From UKL13-2 sp947085425 (GTDB lineage: Bacteria > Pseudomonadota > Gammaproteobacteria > Burkholderiales > Usitatibacteraceae): a DNA stretch of 64,000 bases. Positions 18,513 through 26,967 of the stretch are shown one piece after another. A program made the position numbers and the translations under genes. Below the pieces are notes generated by a model. That model searched no databases. It saw nothing but the letters and a program-made list of their open reading frames with translations, and was not told the origin of the DNA. Numbering within the stretch: the first letter of the stretch is position 1; every line of letters starts with the position of its first letter. Where the stretch lies: assembly GCA_947085425.1 (NCBI GenBank), contig CAMTWK010000034.1, positions 1-64,000 of the forward strand. The letters are read 5' to 3'.

Positions 18513-18637
18513 ACCAACCTCCAAATGGTATCAAATGCTAATGATTCAACGGCTATTATCATACTTTTAATATCATAATACAATTGGATTTCATTAATTA
18601 GCACCACCTATTGCAGCACTACCCACCAGGATCTGTA
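18513..18637. promoter_or_regulatory. Shared AT-rich promoter region between LysR regulator and malate synthase
   Basis: The 125 bp between the divergent starts is much more AT-rich than its surroundings (18550-18600). It contains the imperfect dyad attat...ataat around 18555-18582, which could be a LysR-type (T-N11-A) binding site. An AGGA-like ribosome site precedes the ATG at 18638. No promoter box could be fixed with confidence. Confidence 0.45.
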
Positions 18638-20239
18638 ATGACTCAAACATCAAACCTGCCAACCGGGCTGGCTATCCATGCGCCAATCTCTGCGGAATTT
18701 GCGACCATTTTGACGCCATGTGCGCTCAATTTTATGGTGAAACTCGCGCGCACATTTGAACCACGACGTCAGCAACTGTTGACCGCCCGAGCGGTCCGCC
18801 AGCAACAATTTGACGCAGGTGTGCTGCCTGATTTTTTGCCGGATACAAAAACCATTCGCGACAGCGACTGGGTGGTGGCAGCGCTGCCGGCTGACCTGCT
18901 GGATCGCCGGGTTGAAATTACCGGCCCAACCGATCGCAAGATGGTGATCAATGCCATGAACTGTGGCGCATCCACATTCATGGCAGATTTTGAAGACGCC
19001 AATTGCCCGACCTGGACAAATATGATTGATGGGCAAATAAATCTGCGCGACGCCAACCTCGGCACCATCACACTCGATGCCAATGGCAAAAAATATCAAC
19101 TCAATGACAAAACGGCAACCCTAATTCCACGTCCGCGCGGTTGGCATCTGGATGAAAAACATGTGACGCTGGATGGCACACCAATTTCCGGCGGCATTTT
19201 CGATTTTGCCTTGTATTTTTTCCACAATGTGACAGCACTGCAGGCACGCGGCTCCAACCCGTATTTTTATTTGCCAAAACTCGAGTCACATCTCGAGGCG
19301 CGTTTGTGGAACGACATTTTTATCATGGCGCAAAACGAGTTGGGTCTGCCGCAAAGCGGCATCAAGGCGACCGTGTTGATTGAAACCATTGTGGCCGCGT
19401 TTGAGATGGACGAAATTTTGTATGAGCTGCGTGAACATTCCGCCGGCCTAAACATTGGCCGCTGGGACTATATTTTTTCAGCTATCAAAAAATTCCGTTT
19501 GAATAATGATTTTTGTTTGGCCGATCGTGCCGCCGTAACCATGACCGCGCCGTTTCTACGCGCCTACGCCCTGACGCTGGTGAAAACCTGTCACCGTCGT
19601 AATGCCTCGGCGATGGGTGGCATGGCCGCACAAATTCCGATTAAGAATGACGAGACCGCAAATCAGGCGGCCATGGAGAAAGTCCGCCTCGACAAATTAC
19701 GCGAAGTCACAGACGGTTGTGACGGCACCTGGATCGCACATCCGGGTTTGGTGGCGATTGCCAAGGCCGTCTTTGATGAACATATGCCGACTCCCAATCA
19801 AATTCATCGGCAACGCGACGATATCCATTACACCGCAGCCGATCTGCTCGATTTCCGTCCGGAAACACCGATTACTGAAGCCGGAGTGCGCAACAATATT
19901 CAAGTTGGCATTCAATACATCGGCTCATGGCTTGCGGGCAATGGCTGCGTGCCAATTTTTAACCTGATGGAAGACGCCGCCACTGCGGAAATTTCGCGCT
20001 CACAAATCTGGCAGTGGATTCGCTCTCCCAAAGGGGTGTTGGACGACGGCCGCAAAGTAACCAAGGAATTGATCCACACCCTGACAGCCGCCGAGCTCAC
20101 CTTAACGCCGGAGATTGTTGGTGCCGGCGCCTTTAAAGCCGGCAAATTTGTTGAGGGTGCCGAATTGTTTGAGCGACTCGTAATGGATGACAACTACGAA
20201 GAATTTTTAACCATGCCGGCCTATCGTTCAATCGAATGA
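18638..20239 (+). CDS. aceB: Malate synthase A
   Basis: A 533-residue enzyme, the family's exact usual length, that condenses glyoxylate with acetyl-CoA to malate in the glyoxylate shunt. Recognisable blocks are MVINAMNCGASTFMADFED, LIPRPRGWHLDEKHV, FYLPKLESHLEARLWND, KATVLIETIVAAFEMDEILY and GRWDYIFSAIKKF, which together hold the acid and basic residues of the active site. The ATG at 18638 is preferred over the TTG at 18611. It is divergent from a LysR regulator and closed by a strong terminator, so it is probably a single-gene unit. No isocitrate lyase gene is in the window. Confidence 0.95.
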   Translation: MTQTSNLPTGLAIHAPISAEFATILTPCALNFMVKLARTFEPRRQQLLTARAVRQQQFDAGVLPDFLPDTKTIRDSDWVVAALPADLLDRRVEITGPTDRKMVINAMNCGASTFMADFEDANCPTWTNMIDGQINLRDANLGTITLDANGKKYQLNDKTATLIPRPRGWHLDEKHVTLDGTPISGGIFDFALYFFHNVTALQARGSNPYFYLPKLESHLEARLWNDIFIMAQNELGLPQSGIKATVLIETIVAAFEMDEILYELREHSAGLNIGRWDYIFSAIKKFRLNNDFCLADRAAVTMTAPFLRAYALTLVKTCHRRNASAMGGMAAQIPIKNDETANQAAMEKVRLDKLREVTDGCDGTWIAHPGLVAIAKAVFDEHMPTPNQIHRQRDDIHYTAADLLDFRPETPITEAGVRNNIQVGIQYIGSWLAGNGCVPIFNLMEDAATAEISRSQIWQWIRSPKGVLDDGRKVTKELIHTLTAAELTLTPEIVGAGAFKAGKFVEGAELFERLVMDDNYEEFLTMPAYRSIE

Positions 20240-20252
20240 CAACCGGTGCGAT

Positions 20253-20282
20253 AAAAACCCCCGCATACATGCGGGGGTTTTT
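20253..20282. terminator. Strong bidirectional intrinsic terminator after malate synthase
   Basis: A near-perfect 30 bp palindrome: aaaaacccccgcat and atgcgggggttttt around a two-base centre. It has a GC stem and T tracts on both strands. It lies 13 bases after the aceB stop and can also end minus-strand transcripts of the KTSC and aldo/keto reductase genes. Confidence 0.92.
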
Positions 20283-20343
20283 ATCGGGAGAACGAAATTT
20301 ATTCGTTCAAATGCGGCGCGCCGTCGACAAAAAACTAGTCAGA

Positions 20344-20583
20344 TTATTTGATCCGACGTTTTTTGTAATCCTCCTCGATGGTGTCTTTAAAAAAACTCAA
20401 CAACGAAGACGCAGTGGAGAAACGCCGCCACACGTCGGCGGAAACATTGGCATATTCAAAAGTGCCACTTGATTGCTCCACCAGCAACACCCGCCGGGCC
20501 GCGTCATAACTGATCGAACGCAAATTGCCAACCGACACTTTTTTGGTTTCCATGCCGTTGTCAATCGGCACTGACACCGACAA
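20344..20583 (-). CDS. KTSC-domain small protein
   Basis: A 79-residue protein matching the KTSC pattern: VGNLRSISYDAARRVLLVEQ, then a Phe-Glu-Tyr-Ala strand, then VWRRFSTASSLLSFFKDTI and a final basic stretch. The domain is found alone or fused to RNA-related enzymes; its role is not settled. The start at 20583 overlaps the end of the aldo/keto reductase gene by 23 bp; the ATG at 20553 (METKKV) lies seven bases after that gene's stop and is an equally good start. Neither has a clear ribosome site. It should be on the same transcript as the reductase and ends before the aceB terminator. Confidence 0.75.
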   Translation of the reverse strand: MSVSVPIDNGMETKKVSVGNLRSISYDAARRVLLVEQSSGTFEYANVSADVWRRFSTASSLLSFFKDTIEEDYKKRRIK

Positions 20584-21544
20584 TATTGTCGAGTCGCACC
20601 ATCACGTCCGGCGTCAATTTTGGCAACAAATCCAAGGCCTTCATATTTTCCGCCACTTGCGAGGCGCGCGAGGCACCGGTAATCACCGACGATACATTGG
20701 GATTTTTTGCGCACCAGGCAATCGCCAATTGCGCCGTGGTTCCGCCAAGCTCTGCCGCCACATCGGCGAGTTTACCGACAATGGCATTGCGTTTTTGGTC
20801 AGTCAGCTTATCGTGCATCCATGCCATGCTTTTCAGGCTGCCACGCGAATCTGCCGGAATGCCACTGACATATTTTCCGGTCAGCAATCCCGATGCCAAC
20901 GGGCTCCAGGTGGTGGTGCCCAAGCCAATATCACTGTACAGTCTGGCAAATTCTTTTTCGACTTTATGCTTGTGAAATAAATTGTACTCAGGCTGCTCGA
21001 CCACCGGTTTGTGCAGATGATGTTTGTCGGCGATTTGCCAGGCCGCGGCGATTTCCGCCGCGCTCCATTCCGATGTCCCCCAATAAATCGCCTTGCCCTG
21101 CGTAATCATGTCGTGCATGGCAAACACGGTTTCTTCCAGCTGCGTATGGGCGTCCGGGCGGTGGCAATAAACAATATCGACAAAATCCATTTGCAACCGC
21201 TGCAGGGAGTGATCGATCGCCTGCATCAGGTATTTGCGGTTCAGGGTATTGCGCTCATTGATGCCGTCGCCAAATTTGGCCGGCAAGCCCCAGAAAAATT
21301 TGGTTGAAACCATATAGGTCAACCGATCCCAGCCGAGTTTTTTGAGCGACGCGCCCATCAACTGCTCGCTTTTGCCGGCGGCATACACCTCTGCATTGTC
21401 AAAAAAATTGACGCCATGGTCACGTGCCGCCGCCATCAATTCAATTGATGCCGCCTCATCAAGCTGGTTGCCATAGGTGATCCACGAGCCAAACGACAGC
21501 AGTGATACTTTTACGCCGGCACGTCCCAATCTTCTGTATTCCAT
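20561..21544 (-). CDS. Aldo/keto reductase (YghZ / Kv-beta-like)
   Basis: A 327-residue NADPH-dependent oxidoreductase with a TIM barrel. The catalytic tetrad is visible: Asp and Tyr in FFDNAEVYAAGKSE, Lys in MVSTKFFWG and His in VYCHRPDAHT. The C-terminal cofactor loop contains VITGASRASQVAENMKAL. The WSPLASGLLTGKY block points to the group with voltage-gated potassium-channel beta subunits and E. coli YghZ, which reduces small aldehydes. The physiological substrate is unknown. It precedes the KTSC gene on the same strand. Confidence 0.9.
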   Translation of the reverse strand: MEYRRLGRAGVKVSLLSFGSWITYGNQLDEAASIELMAAARDHGVNFFDNAEVYAAGKSEQLMGASLKKLGWDRLTYMVSTKFFWGLPAKFGDGINERNTLNRKYLMQAIDHSLQRLQMDFVDIVYCHRPDAHTQLEETVFAMHDMITQGKAIYWGTSEWSAAEIAAAWQIADKHHLHKPVVEQPEYNLFHKHKVEKEFARLYSDIGLGTTTWSPLASGLLTGKYVSGIPADSRGSLKSMAWMHDKLTDQKRNAIVGKLADVAAELGGTTAQLAIAWCAKNPNVSSVITGASRASQVAENMKALDLLPKLTPDVMVRLDNIVGVSAD

Positions 21545-21598
21545 TTCTATTTCCTTTTATCAAACAGCGCAGATGGTCATGCATCGCGCAAAAACCGG

Positions 21599-22189
21599 TC
21601 AGCGTTGATGGTATTCGCGCACTTCTTCCTTCAGGGCAATCCACCACACCTTGCCCTTTGCGGAATGTTTTCCGCAGGGAGTCTGGGTGACAAAACCAGG
21701 ATAGTCCTTGCCGAGATTGTTGGGATCATCCCGACGGGTTCGCGGCGGCGCAATCAAACCCTTCTCGTCACTTTCCAATGGAAACAACCAGCAACCCATT
21801 GGCTTGTATTTCCACTTATGCACCCCCTGTTTGATGGCCAGCGTTTGAAACGAGCACTTGCCATCTGCTTCGGCAAAAACACATTTGCTATGTTTAAAGT
21901 GGTCTGGTTTGTTTTTATAACGAAATTTCCGCACCTGCGTTTTCATGCCGACGCCGTGCGCCCACTCCTCCTCGATAATATAGTCGAGTGGCAGTTGTGC
22001 AAAGTGCTCGGGGAATTTTTCAACGAGTTTGTGTATTTTTCGCACTTCTTCCGGGCGCAAAAAAGCCCCGTCGCTACAACAAATTCCCTGACAGTCGCGC
22101 AAATCGCAATAGTGCAGTTTGGTATGTTTGGTTGGCTTGGTGACGGCGATTTTTTTAACGGTTGGACTGGCGGCGCTTGTTTTAGGCAT
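21599..22189 (-). CDS. YkgJ/DUF3109-like cysteine-cluster protein
   Basis: A 196-residue cytoplasmic protein with conserved cysteines: CDLRDCQGICCSDGAFL, then KCVFAEADGKCSF, KPMGCWLFPLE and PCGKHS. This spacing is that of YkgJ-type proteins proposed to bind zinc or an iron-sulfur cluster; no enzymatic role is established. The Lys-rich first 25 residues are probably disordered. The start overlaps the stop of the upstream short-chain dehydrogenase gene by eight bases, suggesting coupled translation. Confidence 0.72.
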   Translation of the reverse strand: MPKTSAASPTVKKIAVTKPTKHTKLHYCDLRDCQGICCSDGAFLRPEEVRKIHKLVEKFPEHFAQLPLDYIIEEEWAHGVGMKTQVRKFRYKNKPDHFKHSKCVFAEADGKCSFQTLAIKQGVHKWKYKPMGCWLFPLESDEKGLIAPPRTRRDDPNNLGKDYPGFVTQTPCGKHSAKGKVWWIALKEEVREYHQR

Positions 22190-22934
22190 GGTTCAATTCA
22201 CGTATGTCATAGTTGCCGCCGTTCAAAAGTTGTTCCTGACCGGCGGGGGGATCAAGAAGCAAAATAATGTCGCGGGCAACAGCAGCCACATCCCGCAATG
22301 CGCCGCTTTCTTTCATGTCACGAAATCGCGCCACATCCGGAAAGTCTTCTGCACTGGCATTGCGTATGGTGGCTTGCATGGCGGTATCAAAAATACCGGG
22401 TGCCAATGAGCAAATAGCTAAGGTTGGATCGAGCTCGCGCGCTTCTTCGGCCATGACCCTGGTCGCCATTTCGAGTGCACATTTGGCTGCGCAATAAGCG
22501 GTCCAGCCACGCACCGCCCGTTTTGCTGCGCCCGACGAAATGCCGACCACCAGGCGTTTGCCCGCAATCGCCCGCGTAAGATTGGCGAATAATTTGGTCG
22601 TCAATATGGGCGCGGTGACATTGACCGTAAAATTTTTCTCCAACGCGGCAGCCTCCAGAGTATTAAAACGACCAACCGGCAAAACCACACCGGCATTGTT
22701 GATCAGTGCGGCAAAAACGAAATTTTTTCCCGCCAAATTCTCGGCAAGTACGGCAAATGCCTGCTCAATCGAAGCCGTATTGGCAAAATCTGCCGCAATC
22801 AACGTCGGCTGCCGATTACCAGTCTGGCTTTGGCGACCGATTTCAAAAACAACATTTTCAGCGGAGGCAGACAGTTGGTCGGCGAGTGCACGACCGAGCC
22901 CCTTGCTGGTTCCGGTGACAATAAATAGATTCAA
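22182..22934 (-). CDS. Short-chain dehydrogenase/reductase, benzil-reductase-like
   Basis: A 250-residue Rossmann-fold NAD(P)-dependent reductase. Seen are the nucleotide motif TGTSKGLG near the N terminus, the structural NNAG, the catalytic Ser in GISSGAAKRA and the active-site Tyr/Lys in YCAAK. The N-terminal MNLFIVTGTSKGLGRALA is close to the benzil reductase ((S)-benzoin forming) group, but the substrate is not certain. It is 13 bp downstream of the zinc-ribbon gene and overlaps the next gene. Confidence 0.87.
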   Translation of the reverse strand: MNLFIVTGTSKGLGRALADQLSASAENVVFEIGRQSQTGNRQPTLIAADFANTASIEQAFAVLAENLAGKNFVFAALINNAGVVLPVGRFNTLEAAALEKNFTVNVTAPILTTKLFANLTRAIAGKRLVVGISSGAAKRAVRGWTAYCAAKCALEMATRVMAEEARELDPTLAICSLAPGIFDTAMQATIRNASAEDFPDVARFRDMKESGALRDVAAVARDIILLLDPPAGQEQLLNGGNYDIRELNHA

Positions 22935-22947
22935 CTTTTCGCTCCTG

Positions 22948-23655
22948 CTAATTCATGCTCGACGCAATAATTGCCGCCAATCCGGTCAATAAAAGATCCG
23001 CCACACCTGCTGTGGGCGACACGGTATGTGACAGCGCCCAATTTTCAGAACGATCAACACGTGCAGGCTGACGCGGTATCGCCGAGGTCAAATCAGGCAC
23101 CCGCCGCCGGTTCTCAACTTTGGCGTCCAATTCCGCCAGTGCCTTGGCCACGGCCAGTTCGTCCAGCACCGCAACCGGCGAACCGCAGTGACGGCAGGCG
23201 CTATCGTGTACGATATCAATGTCGGCACCACAACTTGAACAGCGAATCTGTTTTACTTTCACACTCAAGGTCGTCAATTCAATTGTGGTCAGATTGCGGA
23301 CAAAATTTTTCTCCCGCAAAAACTGCACAAAAGTGATTAGCCGCCCGTGCCCATGCGGACATCGAAAGTAGGAAAACCGCCCGTTTCGGGTCACGTCGGC
23401 AGTGGCTGTCAATCGTTCGCGGCAAGTGTGGCAGCGCCCCGTCAACGAAACAATATTTCGGCTATCCGCACGGCGATTATGAATCTGACGAAAAAAATCC
23501 ATCACCGATTGCGCCGACAGCGAGGGACTTTCGAGATGATCAAACCAAATCATATTGCACGGCCAGCAGACATCAATTTCAACCGGCGACCCAAAATGCG
23601 ATGCCAACGCGGTTGATGTCATCGAGGTTGCACAGCTTGGGCACGAAATCGCCAT
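22948..23655 (-). CDS. Zinc-ribbon protein of unknown function
   Basis: A 235-residue protein with four Cys-X2-Cys type pairs: CPSCATSM at the start, CWPCNMIWFD, CHTCRERL with a later CPHGHGR, and CSSCGADID with CRHCGSP. The first two pairs resemble the TFIIB-like zinc ribbon found in small bacterial proteins (with the WFD element). The last two form a rubredoxin-like zinc ribbon. The C-terminal end (GVADLLLTGLAAIIASSM) is hydrophobic and could be one membrane anchor. I do not recognise the whole protein. It lies nine bases after the GlcG-like gene, in the same run. Confidence 0.65.
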   Translation of the reverse strand: MAISCPSCATSMTSTALASHFGSPVEIDVCWPCNMIWFDHLESPSLSAQSVMDFFRQIHNRRADSRNIVSLTGRCHTCRERLTATADVTRNGRFSYFRCPHGHGRLITFVQFLREKNFVRNLTTIELTTLSVKVKQIRCSSCGADIDIVHDSACRHCGSPVAVLDELAVAKALAELDAKVENRRRVPDLTSAIPRQPARVDRSENWALSHTVSPTAGVADLLLTGLAAIIASSMN

Positions 23656-23664
23656 CGGTCGCTT

Positions 23665-24069
23665 CTAATGGATCAGACCGTGAATACCGGCGGTTGCAAT
23701 CGCTGCGTCATCCGACGACTTCACACCCGACACACCAACTGCGCCAATCACTTCACCGTTATGCAAAATCGGCACGCCGCCCTCCAAAAAGGTGATGTCC
23801 GGCATGGACAACGCCGCGATGCGACCGTTGGCGATCAAATCTTCGTCCTGCTTGGTGGCGCGTTGCCGCACCGCCGCGCTGTAGGCCTTTGCCTGGGAAA
23901 TTTTAATACTCGCTTGCGCGCACCCATCAAGCCGCAAAAAACCCAGCTGGTGGCCACCATCGTCCACCACCGAAATACAAACCGCCCATTTGTTTAGCAA
24001 AGCGTGCGCCTCGGCGGCTGCCAAAATTTTCTTTACATCGTCAGAGGTCAGGTAACTTTTGGTTTTCAT
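23665..24069 (-). CDS. GlcG/HbpS-family (DUF336) protein
   Basis: A 134-residue protein with the family's features: N-terminal helix (DDVKKILAAAEAHA), the strand VCISVVDDGGHQLGFLRLDG, SIKISQAKAYSAA and the central FLEGGVPILHNGEVIGAVGVSG. Members are linked to heme binding or degradation, to glycolate use (glcG) and to corrinoid-type cofactors; the role here is unknown. The start is the ATG at 24069 (GCGGAC upstream); the frame runs up to 24099 without support. It follows the YHS lipoprotein gene on the same strand. Confidence 0.85.
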   Translation of the reverse strand: MKTKSYLTSDDVKKILAAAEAHALLNKWAVCISVVDDGGHQLGFLRLDGCAQASIKISQAKAYSAAVRQRATKQDEDLIANGRIAALSMPDITFLEGGVPILHNGEVIGAVGVSGVKSSDDAAIATAGIHGLIH

Positions 24070-24164
24070 ATTGATCGTCCGCAGAGAAAGGGGGGACAAA
24101 AATTCGAGAGTATTTTACGAAGCCATCATGGCTTAAAACGTGACGCACAGCGCCAAAAACATCT

Positions 24165-24785
24165 TTAATTTGAACCCGGCGGCTGTGCTCGTTCCCATGC
24201 CTGCTCAAGTTCTGCGCCGGTTCGATAGTGCGGCACACGCAAAACCAGGCGTTTGTAACGCTGAATAAAAGCGTTGCGGCCTTTGACCTCGGCATGCCAA
24301 TAATCATTGGCCAGCTTGCGATTGGTGGTTTGTTCCATCAAAAAATACTTCTTTGACGCCTGCCCGCCAAAAATAAATAATTTGCCGTCAATCAATTGCC
24401 AGGCGTCGCCATCTCCACCCCATGGAATTGCGTAGGCAATGCCGTTGGCGCAAAAGCCGCCGAACTGCGGCAAATAACGACCAGGGTCCTTCTGGAATTC
24501 AATTTTGTTTGCCTCGTTGGCAAATCGATAGGTGACACCGTCAAACTCGGCCTTGATGGTCGATTCGCCGAGGATATGCCGGCCGACCGAATGATAAGCA
24601 ACCGGATCGTACCCGTTCAACATCAAGCGCTGATCCGCACCGCTTGCGCTGACGTTATACGGACCGAATTGACCAACATCAGAACCGGCGCAACCTGCCA
24701 GCAGCATCACCAGGCCGATCAACACGTGATTGACTGCGGTGTTTGCAGCGGCTTTCGGGGAAAATAGATTCATGAGATGGGTCAC
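24165..24785 (-). CDS. YHS-domain lipoprotein
   Basis: A 206-residue exported protein. The N-terminal helix ends in a lipobox, MLLAGC, so it is probably lipid-anchored in the envelope. The YHS-type core follows: MLNGYDPVAYHSVGRHILGE, then FANEANKIEFQKDPGRYLPQ and FGGFCANGIAYAIP. YHS proteins of this exported type are linked to metal or thiol chemistry, but no reaction is known. The GTG at 24785 overlaps the stop of the upstream START-like gene (GTGA); the ATG at 24773 is an alternative. The last 30 residues form a basic tail. Confidence 0.8.
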   Translation of the reverse strand: MTHLMNLFSPKAAANTAVNHVLIGLVMLLAGCAGSDVGQFGPYNVSASGADQRLMLNGYDPVAYHSVGRHILGESTIKAEFDGVTYRFANEANKIEFQKDPGRYLPQFGGFCANGIAYAIPWGGDGDAWQLIDGKLFIFGGQASKKYFLMEQTTNRKLANDYWHAEVKGRNAFIQRYKRLVLRVPHYRTGAELEQAWERAQPPGSN

Positions 24786-25438
24786 TTTTTGACAGGTGGA
24801 GTTGTCGGCGGGGCGGGCGGCGCAACATTCACAACCGGCAAATCGGTCGGCACGACCGCTTCGGTTGCCGCACTCGTTTGCTTTGCCGCCGGTGCTGCGG
24901 GCGGAACCAGACTATTTTTTTCTGCGAGCGCTTTAAGGTTGAGCAGGCCAGATTCAAAATCTTTGCCAATCATTCTGTCCATGAACAAACCGAAATACCG
25001 ATACACCGGATTGTTGCCCAGATCACCCTCGCTGGTCCATGTCACCTCGGTGACTGCCCCGCCTTTTGGCACCAGTGACATCGTACCTACGGAAGTCATG
25101 CCCCAATCGGCAAACGTCAGCCGGTAAACGAGTTTGCGCGGTGAGACCTCGTCAATAAATTCCATTTCGCCATTGCCCTCTGTTTTAGACTGCCACGACC
25201 ATTTGGCCCCCTTGCCGGCGCCCGCACCACTGAAGCTCAACACCATATTTGGATCACGGCTATTCCAGACGCTCCACGATTGCCAATTGGTTGGTGCTGC
25301 AACCAATGGATAAATAGTCAATGACGTGGCATTGATCAAAATTGCCCGCTCAACTTTGTATTGTTTGGGCAATAAAAATCCGGCGATTACGAGCGCGACT
25401 ACCAACACCAACAAACCAATCAAAACTTTTTTAATCAT
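24782..25438 (-). CDS. Membrane-anchored SRPBCC (START-like) domain protein
   Basis: About 218 residues. An N-terminal membrane helix (KKVLIGLLVLVVALVIAGFL) is followed by a START/polyketide-cyclase-like fold: KVERAILINATSLTIYPLVA, the family NWQSWSVWNSRDPNM, and the final helix region DFESGLLNLKALAEKN. The C terminus is a Pro/Ala-rich tail. Such proteins bind hydrophobic ligands; the ligand is unknown. The ATG at 25438 is taken; a GTG lies two codons upstream. Stop and start overlap with the YHS lipoprotein gene, so the two may act together in the envelope. Confidence 0.78.
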   Translation of the reverse strand: MIKKVLIGLLVLVVALVIAGFLLPKQYKVERAILINATSLTIYPLVAAPTNWQSWSVWNSRDPNMVLSFSGAGAGKGAKWSWQSKTEGNGEMEFIDEVSPRKLVYRLTFADWGMTSVGTMSLVPKGGAVTEVTWTSEGDLGNNPVYRYFGLFMDRMIGKDFESGLLNLKALAEKNSLVPPAAPAAKQTSAATEAVVPTDLPVVNVAPPAPPTTPPVKK

Positions 25439-25523
25439 TGCCACTGTCGCACCCGGGAAATAAATTCATAAGGTTGTTATTTTACGCACGCCAAACGCCC
25501 CGACCATTTTGCGCCTGATTTTT

Positions 25524-26489
25524 TCACTTTCCGGCAGGCGGATGACTCTCGCGACGCCATGGTGCGCTCGAAAACGTTTCCACCAAAAAGTTGACGAACG
25601 CCGCGACACGCGGGCTCTTGTGTTTACCGTGTGGATAAACCGCCGACAGGGGTACCGGCTCAACGTGATGAATGTCCAACAGAATGGGGGTCAGCCAACC
25701 GGCACGGATGCCGTCGCCGACAATCACGTCCGTCAGCCGGATAATGCCCACGCCGGTGGCCGCCAATTGCAGCAACGCTTCCGCATTGTTGGCCGATACA
25801 TTGCCCTTGACATCGATATACTCGATGCTGTTTTCAGTCGTTTTTTCACCGACCGCGCCGGCTTTGCCGCCGGCCACATCAAATGGCCAGCGACGCAACT
25901 GCGGCGCACCAGAAAGAGAAATACAGTTGTGTTGCAATAAATCGACCGCCCGCCGCGGCGTGCCGTGTTTTTTTAAGTACGCGGGGGAGGCACAAATCAC
26001 CCGCTGTAAATCACATATTTTTTTGGCCACCAACGACGAGTCCGCCAATACGCTGTTCCTGATGGCCACATCCGCCCCTTCCTCAACCAGATCTACCAGC
26101 CGATCGGTAATGGTGATGTCCAGCTCAATTTGTGGATACCGATCCAAAAACTTGGGCAGCGCCGGCGCAAGTTGATGCAAACCAAACGCGGCGCCGACGT
26201 TTACCCTTAACAAACCCTTGGGATGCGCTGAAAAGCGCGTCACCGCGGATTCGGCTTCCTCTATTTCCATCAGGATGCGGCGGGCGCTTGCAAAATACGC
26301 CTCCCCCTCTGCGGTCAGGGCGAGCTTGCGGGTGGTGCGATTCATCAATCTGACCCCCAGCCGGTCCTCCAGCCTGGTGGTTAATTTCGACAACGCCGAC
26401 GGCGTCAGATCCAAATCACGCGCGGCGGCGGAAAAACCACCAAGCTCAACAGCCCTGACAAATGCCTTCATTTCACCCGGTGTGTCCAT
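25524..26489 (-). CDS. LysR-family transcriptional regulator
   Basis: A 321-residue regulator with the LysR winged helix-turn-helix (MKAFVRAVELGGFSAAARDL, LEDRLGVRLMNRTTRKLALT) and the effector-binding domain (LPKFLDRYPQIELDITITDR). A strong ribosome site, GAGGAG, precedes the ATG at 26489. It resembles the DmlR/CrgA-like group. It is divergent from a very small gene and lies 85 bp upstream of the START/YHS pair on the same strand; which genes it controls cannot be told. Confidence 0.88.
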   Translation of the reverse strand: MDTPGEMKAFVRAVELGGFSAAARDLDLTPSALSKLTTRLEDRLGVRLMNRTTRKLALTAEGEAYFASARRILMEIEEAESAVTRFSAHPKGLLRVNVGAAFGLHQLAPALPKFLDRYPQIELDITITDRLVDLVEEGADVAIRNSVLADSSLVAKKICDLQRVICASPAYLKKHGTPRRAVDLLQHNCISLSGAPQLRRWPFDVAGGKAGAVGEKTTENSIEYIDVKGNVSANNAEALLQLAATGVGIIRLTDVIVGDGIRAGWLTPILLDIHHVEPVPLSAVYPHGKHKSPRVAAFVNFLVETFSSAPWRRESHPPAGK

Positions 26490-26658
26490 ATACGCTCCTC
26501 TTTGATCGTGCTGGTTGAGACTTGTGAATATTTTTCCATAAAATTATGCCTTATTGCCAGATTATCATTCAAATCAATAGCAATCATAATGGGCCATCAT
26601 GTCGCCAAACCACCATTCAGACATCATCGCGGCGGCCAAAATAGACGAGGAAATAACC

Positions 26659-26841
26659 ATGAACGAGGCGAACTTCACTCTGCAACAAAGCGCCCGCCAG
26701 CTTCGTCGCGACGAACTCGCCAGGCTGATTTCGACCGGCTTTGATCGACTGGCCGAGATCCTACGCAAGCAACACGAGGCATCCTTGCGTCGCCTTGACA
26801 GACGTCGACGCATGCACAGTGTCAACGGCACGCCGGCCTGA
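26659..26841 (+). CDS. Small basic hypothetical protein (60 residues)
   Basis: A 60-residue frame with a clear ribosome site (GAGGAAATAACC before ATG). The product is helical and rich in Arg and Leu: RQLRRDELARLISTGFDRLA, a second helix with ILRKQHEASLRRLDRRRR, and a short tail. The charge suggests nucleic-acid or protein binding. The codons look like those of neighbouring genes. I do not recognise a family. It is divergent from the LysR regulator and 126 bp upstream of the DUF2863 gene. Confidence 0.55.
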   Translation: MNEANFTLQQSARQLRRDELARLISTGFDRLAEILRKQHEASLRRLDRRRRMHSVNGTPA

Positions 26842-26967
26842 CCTCCGCCAGGAATGGTCGAAAACTCACTCCGCACCGCGGTCGAATCTGCATTGGCATA
26901 ACGATCGGTGTTTTTCCCCCGGGCTACGGGCGATATAATGTCGGGTGAATAATTTGGCATCGTCAAC

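Noticed and set aside
20290..20308. Small inverted repeat gaacgaa/ttcgttc after the aceB terminator
   Set aside because: A seven-base AT-rich stem next to a much stronger terminator; there is no sign it does anything by itself.
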